Numbered from the stretch's first letter, positions 8,808 through 18,062 are shown. The stretch is DNA of 53,143 bases from Fen-549 sp964636655 (GCA_964636655.1 CAZWTK010000015.1:1-53143); one strand, 5' to 3'. A program made the numbers and translations. Notes: generated from the letters alone by a model not told the origin.

Positions 8808-9584
8808 CTAGCGCCTCCCGATCTCCTGAATCGCCTTCTGAATCTCTTCCGGAGTCGTCTCCGGGAGCTCCCTGACGATCTCGCCGTCGCCGAGGAAGAG
8901 GACGCGATCGGCGATCGTGGCGACACGGGCGTCGTGAGTGACCATGACGATGGTTTGTCCCAGCGTCTCGACGGAGTCGTGAAGGAGAGCGAGAATCTCG
9001 CCGCCGGTCCTGGAGTCGAGGTTGCCGGTCGGCTCGTCGGCGAAGAGCACCGTCGGCCTGGTGATGAGCGCGCGGGCGACTGCGACGCGCTGCTGCTGGC
9101 CGCCGGATAGCTCCGCCGGGCGGTGAGTGAGGCGCTTGGAGATGTGCACCTTGGTCACGACCTCGTCGAACCAGTCGGGGTCGACGTTCTCCCCTGCAAT
9201 CTGGAGCGGCAGCACGATGTTCTCGCGCGCGGTCAGCATCGGCAGCAGGTTGAAGAACTGGAAGATGAAGCCGACGTGTTTGCGCCGTAGCTTCGTCAGT
9301 TCGGTGTCGTCGAGCGTTGTGATCTCGGTGCCGTCGATCTCGACTGCGCCGGAAGTGGGCTTGTCGAGGCCGGCCATGATGTGCATCAGAGTGGACTTAC
9401 CGGAGCCCGAAGGGCCCATGACAGCGGTCAGGTGGCCGGTCGGGACGTCGAGCGAGACGCCACAAAGTGCGTGCACGGCGGTGTCGCCCTCACCGTAGGT
9501 GCGACAGAGATCGGTCGCGTGGACGGCGACGCCGTCACGGCTTGCGCTCGCGCGCTCGAGCTGGTTAGAAATCTTGGTGCTCAT
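8808..9584 (-). CDS. LolD/MacB-type ABC transporter ATPase (copy A)
   Basis: 258 residues. Walker A GPSGSGKST, the MacB/LolD-type FQFFNLLP Q-loop, signature LSGGQQQRVAVARAL, Walker B VLFADEPTGNLDSRTG and switch MVTHDARVA are all intact. It pairs with the permease whose start lies two bases after its stop. Nearly the same protein is encoded at 12371-13165, showing duplication of the whole pair. Gene order ATPase-permease and the 2-bp spacing are identical in both copies. Confidence 0.95.
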   Translation of the reverse strand: MSTKISNQLERASASRDGVAVHATDLCRTYGEGDTAVHALCGVSLDVPTGHLTAVMGPSGSGKSTLMHIMAGLDKPTSGAVEIDGTEITTLDDTELTKLRRKHVGFIFQFFNLLPMLTARENIVLPLQIAGENVDPDWFDEVVTKVHISKRLTHRPAELSGGQQQRVAVARALITRPTVLFADEPTGNLDSRTGGEILALLHDSVETLGQTIVMVTHDARVATIADRVLFLGDGEIVRELPETTPEEIQKAIQEIGRR

Positions 9585-9679
9585 GTATCCCTCCTGGATG
9601 CGGAACGGCGGCGGCTGCGGCTCAAGCTCGACACGATAGTAGCCGTTCGTCTAGAGCACGTAACAGAAGCGATCTGTCC

Positions 9680-9716
9680 GAGAGGTCTGTCCGGAAATCG
9701 CCCGAACAGACCTCTC
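9680..9716 (-). terminator. 11-bp perfect stem between the two ABC operons
   Basis: GAGAGGTCTGT (9680-9690) pairs perfectly with ACAGACCTCTC (9706-9716) around a 15-nt loop. It sits in the 210-bp gap between the end of permease B and the start of ATPase A. There is no T-run after it on either strand, so it may be a factor-dependent terminator or a processing or attenuation hairpin. Confidence 0.5.
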
Positions 9717-9794
9717 CATTCCGCCTCGGCGTTCAGGTTGAAGATTGACGCCGCGTAAGGGTCAAGGGCCCGACACTCGGCAGGGCGGTACGAG

Positions 9795-12368
9795 TTATTC
9801 ATACTGCAGCGCCTCCAGCACGTTCAGACGCGAGGCCCGGCGCGCGGGCAGGATCGCGGCCAGCATTCCGCACGCGATCGCAGCGAGGGTGAAGATCGCG
9901 ATCGATATCGCCGGCAGCGAGAAGACGACGTCGTAGCGGCTGAGTGCCGCGGTGGCCAACCCTGCCAGGAAGATGCCGACCGGAATCCCGAGTGCGGCTC
10001 CGATCAGCGAGATGGTGACGCTCTCGTGGCGGATCATCCTCCTCGTCTGTCGCTTCGTCATGCCGATGGCGCGCAGCATGCCCAGCTCGCGCGTGCGCTC
10101 GAACACGGCCAGTGCCAGCGTGTTGACGATGCCGAAGACACTGATCACGATCGAGAGACCGAGCAGGACGTAGAACATCGCCAGCATCGTGTTCATCTCC
10201 GAAGAGAGGGAGTCGATCGCCGCCTGTTCGGTGTAGAGCCCGACGCTGGGGAAGGCGTCGAGAGCCGATGCGAGCTGGCGCTCGAGACGAGCGGACTCGC
10301 CGCCTGCTGTGCGTACGAGGATGAAGGACGTCGTCTTCGGGTTGCTCCGATAAGCGGCGTCGAAGCCCTCCGTCGAGACGGTGATGTCTCCGAGCAGCGG
10401 CGCGAACAGGGGTTGCTTGTCGATGGCGGCGACGCGAAGGCTGAGCTTGCGTCCGTCCGGCATTGTCACAGGGAAGCGATCGCCCGGCTCGAGCTTGTGC
10501 TTGCTGGCGAAGGTGTCCATCAGAATCGCCCCGTTGCGACCGAGCTTGGCCAGCGAGGCGTCCGATCCCCGTTTCCAGTCGAAGCGATAACTCGAGCGGA
10601 TCGTGGCCGGATCTATGCCCGTGATATAGGCCTCTTTCTTGTAGGCAATAACCGTGTCGCTGCGAATCGCGGTTGCTTTCTCGACGCCGGGCACGCGTGC
10701 AAGCGTCGCCGAGGTGGTGTTCGAGAAGGAGCTGTAGCCGTCCTTGGCCATCACGACGTAGTCGGTCGAGATCTGCTTTCTGATTGCGACCTCGGCCGAG
10801 CGAGTGAGCCCGTTTGCCAGCACCGAGACGAAGGTGACCAGCGCGAGCCCGATCATCAATGCCGCCGCGGTCGAGGCTGTGCGAGCCGGCGCTCGCATCG
10901 CGTTCTCACGCGCCAGCTTGCCCGAGGCGCCGCCGAGTACAGATCCGGGCGAGCCGACCAGGCGCGCCAGCGGGCGTACCAGGTAGGCAGAGAGGAGTGC
11001 TACCGCGACGAACAGCAGCGCACAACCCGACGCCAGCGAGAGCATGCGCTGACTTGTCTGATCGATCGAGCCGAACAGACTGAAGCCAATCACGCCGAGC
11101 GAGGTGACGAATAGAAGCGATGCCGAGATCGGTCGCAGGCGAGCGAAACGACCACGCGGAAGCACGGCGCCCTCGCGCACGGCAGCTATCGGAGGAACGC
11201 GGGTAGCGCGAAGCGCAGGGCCGAGCGAGGCAACGAGCGTCACGACGATGCCGGTAGCGGCGCTGATGACGAACGTGCGTGGGGCGTAGACCGTGGCCGT
11301 CCTGGGCACGTCGATTCCGATCGTGCCCATCAGCGACGAGAGTCCCTTGGCGAGGAGGATTCCGAATCCGATCCCGAGCGCAGAGGCAAGCGAACCGGTG
11401 GTCAGGCCTTCGGCCATCACGCCGCCGAGGATCTGGCGCCGGCTGGCCCCGATCGTCCTCAGCGTCGCCATCTCGCGCGAGCGCTGGGCGACAGTGATCG
11501 AGAGGGTGTTGAAGATCACGAAGGCACCGACGAAGAGCGCGATCCCGGCGAAAGTGAGCAGGGCGTAACGGATGATCTTCGCGAACGACGACCACTCTGA
11601 CTGATCCTCCTTGATCTGCTCGTCGACGGTCAGCGCCCTGGCGTGGGCCGGAAGAAGCGGCTTGACTTGACGCACGACCTGAGCCGGGGAGACGTCCCTT
11701 TTCGCCTGGATGTCGATCTCGGTTAATCTGCCGTTCATCCCGAATAGCTTCTGCGCGGTCGGAAGGTCGAAGACGACCATGGTCGCGCCGCCGAGCGAAT
11801 CACTCGAGCCCCACTGAAGCAGCCCTGAGACGCGGAAGCGCTGAAGCGGCCCGGAGCCTTCGACACGGATCGTGTCGCCGACCGAGACCTTCGCCTTCTT
11901 CGCGCTCAGAACGTCTATCGCGACTTCATCTGGGCCTTGAGCCCAGCGTCCTTGAACGATCTTGAAGGCGTCCTTGTTACCGATCGTCGAGGGATCTCGG
12001 CCAAAGCCGAGCGCCGGCGGACCGGCCGGTCCGACCGGGTTGCCCTTGGCGTCGATCATGCGTGAGGTCTCGTTATCGACTACGCCGTAGGCGTGCTCGA
12101 CGCCCGAGACCTGTTGCACCTGCTTGAGCAACGAGGCGGGCACGGTCGGCTTCTCGTTGGTCGAGTCCTTGGAGACGAGCGATTTGGCCGAGATCACGGC
12201 TGAAGTGTCGGCGCGTGCCGAGGCCATCAGGCTGTTGAACGACTTGTTGATCGTGTCGGTGAGCACGTAGGTGCCGGCGACCATCGAGACGCCGAGCACG
12301 ACCGCGAGTGCGGTCAGAGAAGTGCGCAGCTTGCGTGTCCAGAGCCCGCGGAGTGCGATTCGGATCAT
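9795..12368 (-). CDS. MacB/FtsX-type ABC transporter permease (copy B)
   Basis: 857 residues with the same plan as copy A: N-terminal helix (about 12-34), extracytoplasmic MacB-like domain, three FtsX helices from about 265, central helices (about 415-475), a second extracytoplasmic domain (about 530-725), and three C-terminal helices ending ARRASRLNVLEALQYE. Strings such as RATRVPPIAAVREGA and FERTRELGMLRAIGMTKRQTRR closely match copy A, so this is a tandem duplication followed by divergence, mostly in the extracytoplasmic domains. The divergence suggests different partners or substrates outside the membrane. Confidence 0.93.
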   Translation of the reverse strand: MIRIALRGLWTRKLRTSLTALAVVLGVSMVAGTYVLTDTINKSFNSLMASARADTSAVISAKSLVSKDSTNEKPTVPASLLKQVQQVSGVEHAYGVVDNETSRMIDAKGNPVGPAGPPALGFGRDPSTIGNKDAFKIVQGRWAQGPDEVAIDVLSAKKAKVSVGDTIRVEGSGPLQRFRVSGLLQWGSSDSLGGATMVVFDLPTAQKLFGMNGRLTEIDIQAKRDVSPAQVVRQVKPLLPAHARALTVDEQIKEDQSEWSSFAKIIRYALLTFAGIALFVGAFVIFNTLSITVAQRSREMATLRTIGASRRQILGGVMAEGLTTGSLASALGIGFGILLAKGLSSLMGTIGIDVPRTATVYAPRTFVISAATGIVVTLVASLGPALRATRVPPIAAVREGAVLPRGRFARLRPISASLLFVTSLGVIGFSLFGSIDQTSQRMLSLASGCALLFVAVALLSAYLVRPLARLVGSPGSVLGGASGKLARENAMRAPARTASTAAALMIGLALVTFVSVLANGLTRSAEVAIRKQISTDYVVMAKDGYSSFSNTTSATLARVPGVEKATAIRSDTVIAYKKEAYITGIDPATIRSSYRFDWKRGSDASLAKLGRNGAILMDTFASKHKLEPGDRFPVTMPDGRKLSLRVAAIDKQPLFAPLLGDITVSTEGFDAAYRSNPKTTSFILVRTAGGESARLERQLASALDAFPSVGLYTEQAAIDSLSSEMNTMLAMFYVLLGLSIVISVFGIVNTLALAVFERTRELGMLRAIGMTKRQTRRMIRHESVTISLIGAALGIPVGIFLAGLATAALSRYDVVFSLPAISIAIFTLAAIACGMLAAILPARRASRLNVLEALQYE

Positions 12369-12370
12369 CG

Positions 12371-13165
12371 TTACTCCCTCCCGAGCCCGCTGATCGCCTG
12401 ATGCACTTCCTCGGGCGTCGTGTCGGTGAGCTCTTTGACGATCTGACCGTCGGCGAGGAAGAGAACCCGGTCGGCGACCGTGGCCACGCGGGCGTCGTGG
12501 GTGACCATGACGATCGTCTGGCCGAAAGCGTCGACCGAGTGGCGAAGTAGATCGAGGATGTCGCCGCCGGTCTTGGAATCGAGGTTGCCCGTCGGCTCGT
12601 CGGCGAAGAGCACGGTGGGCCGGGTGATGAGCGAGCGTGCGATCGCCACTCGCTGCTGCTGGCCGCCGGACATCTCCGCGGGCCTGTGCGACAGGCGTTC
12701 GGCCAGGCCGACGCTCTGCACGAGCCGCTCGAACCAGGCGTCTGAGACCTCCTCGCCCGCGATCTCGAGTGGTAGCACGATGTTCTCGTACGCCGTCAGC
12801 ATCGGCAGCAGGTTGAAGAACTGGAAGATGAAGCCGACGCGTTTGCGCCGCAGCTTCGTCAGCGGCGTGTCGTCCAGCGTCGTGATCTCGGTACCGGCGA
12901 TCTCGACCGTGCCGGTGGTCGGTCTGTCGAGCCCGGCGAGGATGTGCATCAGGGTGGACTTACCAGAGCCCGAAGGGCCCATGATCGCCGTCAGGCGGCC
13001 GGCCTGAACGTCGAGCGAGATGCCGCGTAGGGCATCGACCGCCGTATCTCCTTGACCGAAGCGGCGGCTGAGGTTACGCGCTCTCACCACCGCTTTCGCT
13101 GCGGGCTCCCGGCCTGCGTCGCTCGTAATCGAGGCGCGCGGCTCAGAATCGAGTCGTATCTGCAT
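12371..13165 (-). CDS. LolD/MacB-type ABC transporter ATPase (copy B)
   Basis: 264 residues. Walker A GPSGSGKST, FQFFNLLP, signature MSGGQQQRVAIARSL, Walker B VLFADEPTGNLDSKTG and MVTHDARVA are present. It differs from copy A mainly in the first 35 and last 15 residues. First gene of the pair-B operon; the stop is two bases before the permease start. A GAGAAAGG ribosome site precedes ATG 13165. Confidence 0.95.
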   Translation of the reverse strand: MQIRLDSEPRASITSDAGREPAAKAVVRARNLSRRFGQGDTAVDALRGISLDVQAGRLTAIMGPSGSGKSTLMHILAGLDRPTTGTVEIAGTEITTLDDTPLTKLRRKRVGFIFQFFNLLPMLTAYENIVLPLEIAGEEVSDAWFERLVQSVGLAERLSHRPAEMSGGQQQRVAIARSLITRPTVLFADEPTGNLDSKTGGDILDLLRHSVDAFGQTIVMVTHDARVATVADRVLFLADGQIVKELTDTTPEEVHQAISGLGRE

Positions 13166-13324
13166 TGTTGAGCCTTTCTCGGTGGCGTTTATCTCGCCCG
13201 AAGCCTTGCGCTTGTGTCTGGGCGCGGTAATGGGGTGAACCTGCTTGTTGGGGTGCGGGCAGCCCTACTTAAGCGTCAGGGGGCGGCCGAGCCTCGAACA
13301 CGGGTGCCGCGGTGAAGGCGCCGC

Positions 13325-14257
13325 TTAGCGATCGGCTTCGTCGGCCCGCGTGTCGGTCCCGCCGCGAACGAGCGAGACGATGATCGCGACGGCCAGTACG
13401 GCGAGAACGAGCAGCAGCGAGAGAAAGACCGGAACGTGTACCACTTCGCTCAGTGCCATCTTGATACCGATCAGCACGAGCACGGCCGCGAGCCCGTCGT
13501 CGAGATAGGTGAAGCGGGCGATCAGGCCGAGCAGGACGAAGTAGAGCGACGAGAGCCCGAGCAGCGACATGGCGTTGGCCGCGAAGACGACGAAGGTGTC
13601 ACGGGTGATGGCGAAGATCGCCGGGATCGAGTCGACGGCAAACGCCACGTCGAAGGCGGCGACGAGCACGAGAGCGGCCAGAAGCGGCGTTCCGAGTCGC
13701 CGGCCGTTCTCGCGGGCGAGCAGGCGATCGCCGTGGAAGCGGGCGCTCAGCGGAATGACGTGCCTAACGGCGCGCAGGAGCGGATTCCTTTCCGGATCGA
13801 TCTGAACGTCGTCCTGGCGCCACATGCGGATGCCGGTGACGATCAGAAAGGCCCCGAAGACGTAGATCGTGGCTCTGAAGGCATCGAGTAGCGCCGCGCC
13901 GGCGAAGATGAAGACGGCTCGCAGGAAGAGGGCGCCGACGATGCCCCAGAAGAGCACGCGGCGCTGGTTCAGCTTGGGAATCGAGAAGTAGCTGAAGATC
14001 AGCGCGAAGACGAAGAGGTTGTCGGTCGAGAGGCTCTTCTCGATCAGAAAGCCCGTCAGGTACTCCTGTACGGTCGTCCCGTCGGTGGCGAAGAAGAGAG
14101 GCAGTGCAAATAGCACGCCCAGCGCCGTCCAGCCGATGCTCCACGCGGCGGCGCGACGGAGTGAGATCTCACCGCCGCCTCGGTTGAAGAGGGCGAGATC
14201 GAACGCGAACAGCGCGGCGACGAGGACACAGAAGCCCAGCCAGATCCAGACGTTCAC
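13325..14257 (-). CDS. TerC family integral membrane protein
   Basis: 310 residues, about nine hydrophobic helices. Family signatures are the acidic membrane motifs SLSTDNLFVFALIFSYF (about 73-90) and AFDVAFAVDSIPAIFAITRD (about 200-219), whose Asp residues are thought to bind metal. TerC proteins are linked to tellurite resistance and, in the Alx/MeeF/YceF branch, to manganese export and metallation of secreted enzymes. A strong promoter candidate lies about 130 bp upstream, leaving a leader long enough for a riboswitch, although I could not match the known manganese-sensing motif. Confidence 0.92.
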   Translation of the reverse strand: MNVWIWLGFCVLVAALFAFDLALFNRGGGEISLRRAAAWSIGWTALGVLFALPLFFATDGTTVQEYLTGFLIEKSLSTDNLFVFALIFSYFSIPKLNQRRVLFWGIVGALFLRAVFIFAGAALLDAFRATIYVFGAFLIVTGIRMWRQDDVQIDPERNPLLRAVRHVIPLSARFHGDRLLARENGRRLGTPLLAALVLVAAFDVAFAVDSIPAIFAITRDTFVVFAANAMSLLGLSSLYFVLLGLIARFTYLDDGLAAVLVLIGIKMALSEVVHVPVFLSLLLVLAVLAVAIIVSLVRGGTDTRADEADR

Positions 14258-14388
14258 GCCCCGTATCTTCTAGCAAGGCGCCGATCGCCGCCGGTCGAGA
14301 TGAACTGTGCCGCTCCGGTTGCTCGAGCGATACGACTCGCGGAAGAGGAGCCTGCTGTTCGCTCCGCCGTTAAACGCGCGAGCCGTCA

Positions 14389-14417
14389 GCACTAGCTCAG
14401 TTTCGGGTTTCTGTCAA
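14389..14417 (-). promoter_or_regulatory. Promoter for terC with long 5' leader
   Basis: On the minus strand TTGACA (14417-14412), a 17-bp spacer and TAGTGC followed by T (14394-14389) form a near-consensus vegetative promoter. The start codon is at 14257, so the transcript would carry roughly 125 nt of untranslated leader. It is back to back with the divergent promoter at 14421-14449. Confidence 0.6.
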
Positions 14418-14420
14418 GGC

Positions 14421-14449
14421 TTGCGGAGCGGGTATGCGGTGCGCACAAT
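14421..14449 (+). promoter_or_regulatory. Promoter of the Cys-rich gene, leaderless geometry
   Basis: TTGCGG (14421-14426), a 17-bp spacer and CACAAT (14444-14449) are followed after six bases by the ATG at 14456. Transcription would begin on or next to the A of ATG. Confidence 0.6.
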
Positions 14450-14455
14450 CGATGT

Positions 14456-14863
14456 ATGCACAAGCAACTTCGTGAGCTAGCTGGCCTGCCTCTCAGGCCG
14501 CAGGACGAAGCGGAATGCCGCCGCTGCGAAGTGCACTGCGACAAGATCGTCTACCCCGGCGCCTGTGTCGAGCGCTCCTGTCCGTTCCTCTACGCCTACG
14601 AAGCCTTCGGGCACACCTACGTTGGCTGCATGCAGAAGATCTACGAGGTCGAGATCGACCTCGATTTGCTGCGGCTCGCGGAGGAGGGCAAGGGCTTCGG
14701 CGCCATCAAGGCCAAGCGCGAGCCGCTTCCGATGTGCCGGGCTGAGGTCGACTCCTGCTACGCCCACCGGCGCGACAAGCTCGGTTGTCGCAATCCGGAG
14801 TTTCACGAGCTGCCCGTGGGCGAACCGACCTTCCGGGTGATCGCGCGCGTTCGTCAGGCCTAA
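14456..14863 (+). CDS. Cys-rich conserved-looking protein of unknown function
   Basis: 135 residues, family not recognised. Nine cysteines with several histidines are spread over the protein: ECRRCEVHCDK (20-30), GACVERSCPF (36-45), GCMQK (57-61), MCRAEVDSCYAHRRDKLGCRNP (about 93-114). The spacing suggests one or two zinc or Fe-S sites rather than disulphides, as there is no signal peptide. The promoter sits exactly where a leaderless transcript would need it. It may be co-transcribed with the M29 aminopeptidase 60 bp downstream, but that gene is not otherwise linked to it. Confidence 0.82.
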   Translation: MHKQLRELAGLPLRPQDEAECRRCEVHCDKIVYPGACVERSCPFLYAYEAFGHTYVGCMQKIYEVEIDLDLLRLAEEGKGFGAIKAKREPLPMCRAEVDSCYAHRRDKLGCRNPEFHELPVGEPTFRVIARVRQA

Positions 14864-14923
14864 GAGCCTCACGCCTACGTCAACCGTCGACGTATTGATA
14901 GCCGGAGGTATATCGTTGCCGGC

Positions 14924-16141
14924 GTGAATAACCCAGAACGGCTCGAGAGATACGCCCGGCTCGCCGTCGAGGTCGGCGCGAATGTCCAGTCCGGGCAGTT
15001 CCTGTTAGTACAGGCCTATCCCGAACAGGCCGATCTGGCGCGCGCTATAGCGGCCCACGCCTACAAGGTCGGAGCGCGTTTCGTCGATGTCAATTACGGC
15101 GATCAGCGCGTCCGCCGTTCGATTATCGAGAGCGGCCCCGAGGAGATGCTTCCCTGGTCGCCGCCCTGGCTCGTCGATCGGCTCGAGTTCGCGAGCGGCG
15201 AGAGAGCGGCCAAGATCAACTTCTCGGGCGATCCGGAGCCCGGTTTGCTGGCAGATCTCGATCCGGCCAGGGTCGCCGCGTCCAGGCAGAGCAAGTTGCT
15301 CGAAGCCTCGCTCAAGCAGCACGTCGAGGAGCGGGTCGCCTGGTCGCTGATCGGCGCTCCGACCGAGGCCTGGGCAAAGGCGGTTTTTGGCGAGCCGGAC
15401 ATCGAGCGTCTCTGGCGGGCGATCGAGCACGCGGTCAGGCTGGACGAAGCCGACCCGGTCGCCGCCTGGCGCGAGCACATCGACCGGCTCTCAGAGCGGG
15501 CGCGGCTCCTAAACGAGCGCCGTTTCGACTCGATCCGCTTCCGCGGCCCGGGCACCGACCTGGTGGTCGGATTGCTACTCGATTCCTACTGGCATGCGGC
15601 CGACGGCGAAACCGTATTCGGGCAGAAGTACGTACCCAATCTGCCCACCGAAGAGGTGTTTGCTACTCCCGACCGGATGCGCGCCGAGGGCGTCGTTCGA
15701 TCGACTCGACCGCTTGCGCTGGAAGGCACGATCGCCCGCGATCTGGAGCTGCGTTTCGAGGCCGGCCGTATCATCGGTGTCTCGGCCTCAGCGGGCGCCG
15801 AGGCCGTACAAGCGCAGACTCGCCTCGACGAGAACGCTTGCCGTCTCGGTGAAGTCGCGATCGTCGATAGCTCATCGCGCGTCGGCGACCTAAACACCAC
15901 CTTCTTCAACACGCTCTTCGACGAGAACGCGGCCTGCCACATCGCCTATGGGCGCGGCTATCCGGGCGGTATCGCGGGCGGGCTGGAGCTGTCGGCCGAG
16001 CAGCTCCTTGAGCACGGCGTCAACGCCTCGGTGGTGCACACCGACCTGATGATCGGTGGCCCGGAGGTAGACGTGGACGGGCTCACCAAGGACGGCGAGG
16101 CGATCCCGATTCTGCGCGACAACACCTGGGTGCTGGAATAA
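14924..16141 (+). CDS. M29 family aminopeptidase (AmpS/AmpT-like)
   Basis: 405 residues, the normal length of thermophilic M29 metallo-aminopeptidases. RFRGPGTDLVVGL, NLPTEEVFATPD (the family glutamate), SSRVGDLNTTFFNTLFDENAACHIAYGRGYPGG and NASVVHTDLMIGG carry the conserved Glu/His/Asp metal ligands and active-site residues. It removes N-terminal residues from peptides in the cytoplasm with two divalent metals. GTG 14924 is chosen because the protein then begins at the family N-terminus (NPERLERYARLAVEVG). A hairpin follows six bases after the stop. Confidence 0.94.
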   Translation: MNNPERLERYARLAVEVGANVQSGQFLLVQAYPEQADLARAIAAHAYKVGARFVDVNYGDQRVRRSIIESGPEEMLPWSPPWLVDRLEFASGERAAKINFSGDPEPGLLADLDPARVAASRQSKLLEASLKQHVEERVAWSLIGAPTEAWAKAVFGEPDIERLWRAIEHAVRLDEADPVAAWREHIDRLSERARLLNERRFDSIRFRGPGTDLVVGLLLDSYWHAADGETVFGQKYVPNLPTEEVFATPDRMRAEGVVRSTRPLALEGTIARDLELRFEAGRIIGVSASAGAEAVQAQTRLDENACRLGEVAIVDSSSRVGDLNTTFFNTLFDENAACHIAYGRGYPGGIAGGLELSAEQLLEHGVNASVVHTDLMIGGPEVDVDGLTKDGEAIPILRDNTWVLE

Positions 16142-16146
16142 ACCGA

Positions 16147-16166
16147 GAAGAACCTGGCGGTTCTTC
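16147..16166 (+). terminator. Short hairpin after the M29 aminopeptidase
   Basis: GAAGAACC (16147-16154), a TGGC loop and GGTTCTTC (16159-16166) make a perfect 8-bp stem six bases after the stop codon. No U-run follows, so termination strength is uncertain. Confidence 0.5.
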
Positions 16167-16401
16167 CCGAGAGATCGTCGGTGAAGCCATCGCGCTGTGG
16201 CGCTCTGACTTTCTACTCCTACTAGCGTGGCGGAATAGTCCGGATTGCTTTGGGGAGCTCGAATTGTGCTCGGTACGGGCGTATACGAGCTGCAGCCGCG
16301 CATGTCGGCTGCGGCGGCGTCGCGGGCATCATCGCGGTTTCCGCGCTCGATGCCCATGGTGAATTCGTCTGAGTCGCCAGGCCATCTGAGAGGATGATCC
16401 G

Positions 16402-16815
16402 ATGAGCCACGGTGCCTTCACTGACCGGAATAGCCGGCCCGGCGGGAACGAGATCGAAGCTGCGCTCGCAGGAGCGGCACCGCTCTGGTCGGAGCTGATT
16501 GCCTTTGTCGAAGGCTCCTTTCGCGTGCGCAGCGACTGGAGTTTCTACGGCAAGAACTATGGCTGGTCGCTGGCCTTCAAGAAGTCGGGCAAGGCACTGG
16601 TTTCGCTCTATCCGAACGTGGGCTTATTCACGGCGCAGGTGATCCTGAAGGACGACCAGATCGCCCGGGTACCGCGCGAGTCGATGATCCCCGAGCTCAA
16701 GGCGGCGATCGGCGCCGCCAATCCCTATGCGGAAGGGCGCTGGATCTTTCTCGCGGTTTCCTCCGCGCGCGAGCTCGAAATCGTGAAGAGGCTGGTCGAG
16801 ATCAGGGCCGGTTAG
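16402..16815 (+). CDS. DUF3788 family protein
   Basis: 137 residues matching the DUF3788 pattern: LWSELIAFVEGSF, WSFYGKNYGWSLAFKKSGKALVSLYP, a glycine/aromatic core, then AEGRWIFLAVSSARELEIVKRLVEI. Small cytoplasmic protein of unknown biochemical role; members are thought to have a YdhG/TfoX-like fold. An AGAGGAT ribosome site precedes ATG 16402. It stands alone between unrelated genes. Confidence 0.88.
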   Translation: MSHGAFTDRNSRPGGNEIEAALAGAAPLWSELIAFVEGSFRVRSDWSFYGKNYGWSLAFKKSGKALVSLYPNVGLFTAQVILKDDQIARVPRESMIPELKAAIGAANPYAEGRWIFLAVSSARELEIVKRLVEIRAG

Positions 16816-16997
16816 GAGCGATAGAGCGTCCCGAAACACGTGCTTGATCGACCGCTTGCGTTCTTGCGACAGTTCTCTTTTCGCCCTCCACCGGGCCACC
16901 CGCCCGCGGGGTCGTTCCAGAGTATCGTCCCAAGGCGAAGGAAAACGCGCTTCGAAGTGCCGATTTCGTGCCGAGCTAGCGCCCGCGAACAGAAACG

Positions 16998-18056
16998 CTA
17001 GTTAAGCAAGGACCTGTAAATCTCCAGGTGGCTCGCGGCCGCCGCATCCCAGGTGAGCGCCTCGCGAGCCGCCAGCGCCCCGGCCCGCGCACGCTCGAGC
17101 GCCTCGGAGTCGTCGAGAAGTTCGCGCAAAGCCGTGGTCATCGCCTCTACGTCGCCGGGCGGAACTACGGCGCCGGCCCCGAAACGGCGCACCGGCTCGG
17201 CCAGGCCCCCGACGTCGTAGGTGACCACGGGCACCCCGGCGCCGAGCGAGCGCAACAAGGCGCCCGACTGGTCGATGCCTGGACGGTAGGGGAAGAGGGA
17301 GAGAGTCGATTCGCCCAGGGCGCGGTCGACCTCGGCGTCGGATAGGTAGCCGAGGCGCCACTCGGCGATCTCGCCGGCCTGGGCACGATAGGGCTCGACC
17401 GGCTCCATCTCGTCGCCGGCCACGAGCAGGCGCGCGTCGCCGAGCCTTTTCGTCACCTCGATCGCATCGCCCAGGCCCTTGTAGGAGCGGATCAGCCCGA
17501 GGCAGAGCAGCGTCTTCCCGTCGTCGGAGCGCGGCGGGTCGCTGCGGATGATCGGGTGGGAAACGACGTGTAGGCGCTCGGGTGCGACTCCGAGCTCGGC
17601 CAGCGTCCTGCGTCCTCGATCGGAGTGCACGATCACGGCGTCGAAGCGACCGAGCAGCTTGGGCCAGAGCTTGCGCTTGCCCATCTTCCGCCGCGGCACG
17701 AGGTTGTGAGCGGTGAAGACAAGTGGTGTCCGCCGCGGTAACAAGAAGCGATCGAGCTCGGGCAGGCCCAGCCACTGCAGGTGGAGGACGTCGGTGCGGC
17801 GCAGGCCAAGGCGCGCCATGCCGAGCGGGTGCTCGCAGAGCTTGAACGGTAGGCGCAGGCGCGAGCGCCTGAACAGGCGCGAGCTGAGCGGATAGAAGAG
17901 CTCGCTTCGCGTGTAGCCCTCGGGCTCCGCCACCGTCCCGAAGCGAAAGTGGGAGCTGACCAGCTCGACCTCGACGCCGGCGCGGGCGAGCGCCGCGGCC
18001 AGCTCGTGATCGTAGGGCGGCGTGAAAGCGGATGGGTCGGCGATGACGACGCGCAC
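16998..18056 (-). CDS. GT4-family glycosyltransferase
   Basis: 352 residues with GT-B organisation: an N-terminal acceptor domain with the DVLHLQWLG and PLVFTAHNLVPRR segments, then a C-terminal nucleotide-sugar domain with CLGLIRSYKGLGDAIEV and the EX7E-type region SLFPYRPGIDQSGALLRSLGAGVPVVTYDVGG. It probably transfers a sugar in polysaccharide or glycolipid synthesis; donor and acceptor cannot be assigned. GTG 18056 is supported by a minus-strand TAGGCT exactly six bases before it. Confidence 0.9.
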   Translation of the reverse strand: MRVVIADPSAFTPPYDHELAAALARAGVEVELVSSHFRFGTVAEPEGYTRSELFYPLSSRLFRRSRLRLPFKLCEHPLGMARLGLRRTDVLHLQWLGLPELDRFLLPRRTPLVFTAHNLVPRRKMGKRKLWPKLLGRFDAVIVHSDRGRRTLAELGVAPERLHVVSHPIIRSDPPRSDDGKTLLCLGLIRSYKGLGDAIEVTKRLGDARLLVAGDEMEPVEPYRAQAGEIAEWRLGYLSDAEVDRALGESTLSLFPYRPGIDQSGALLRSLGAGVPVVTYDVGGLAEPVRRFGAGAVVPPGDVEAMTTALRELLDDSEALERARAGALAAREALTWDAAAASHLEIYRSLLN

Positions 18057-18062
18057 ACAGAA

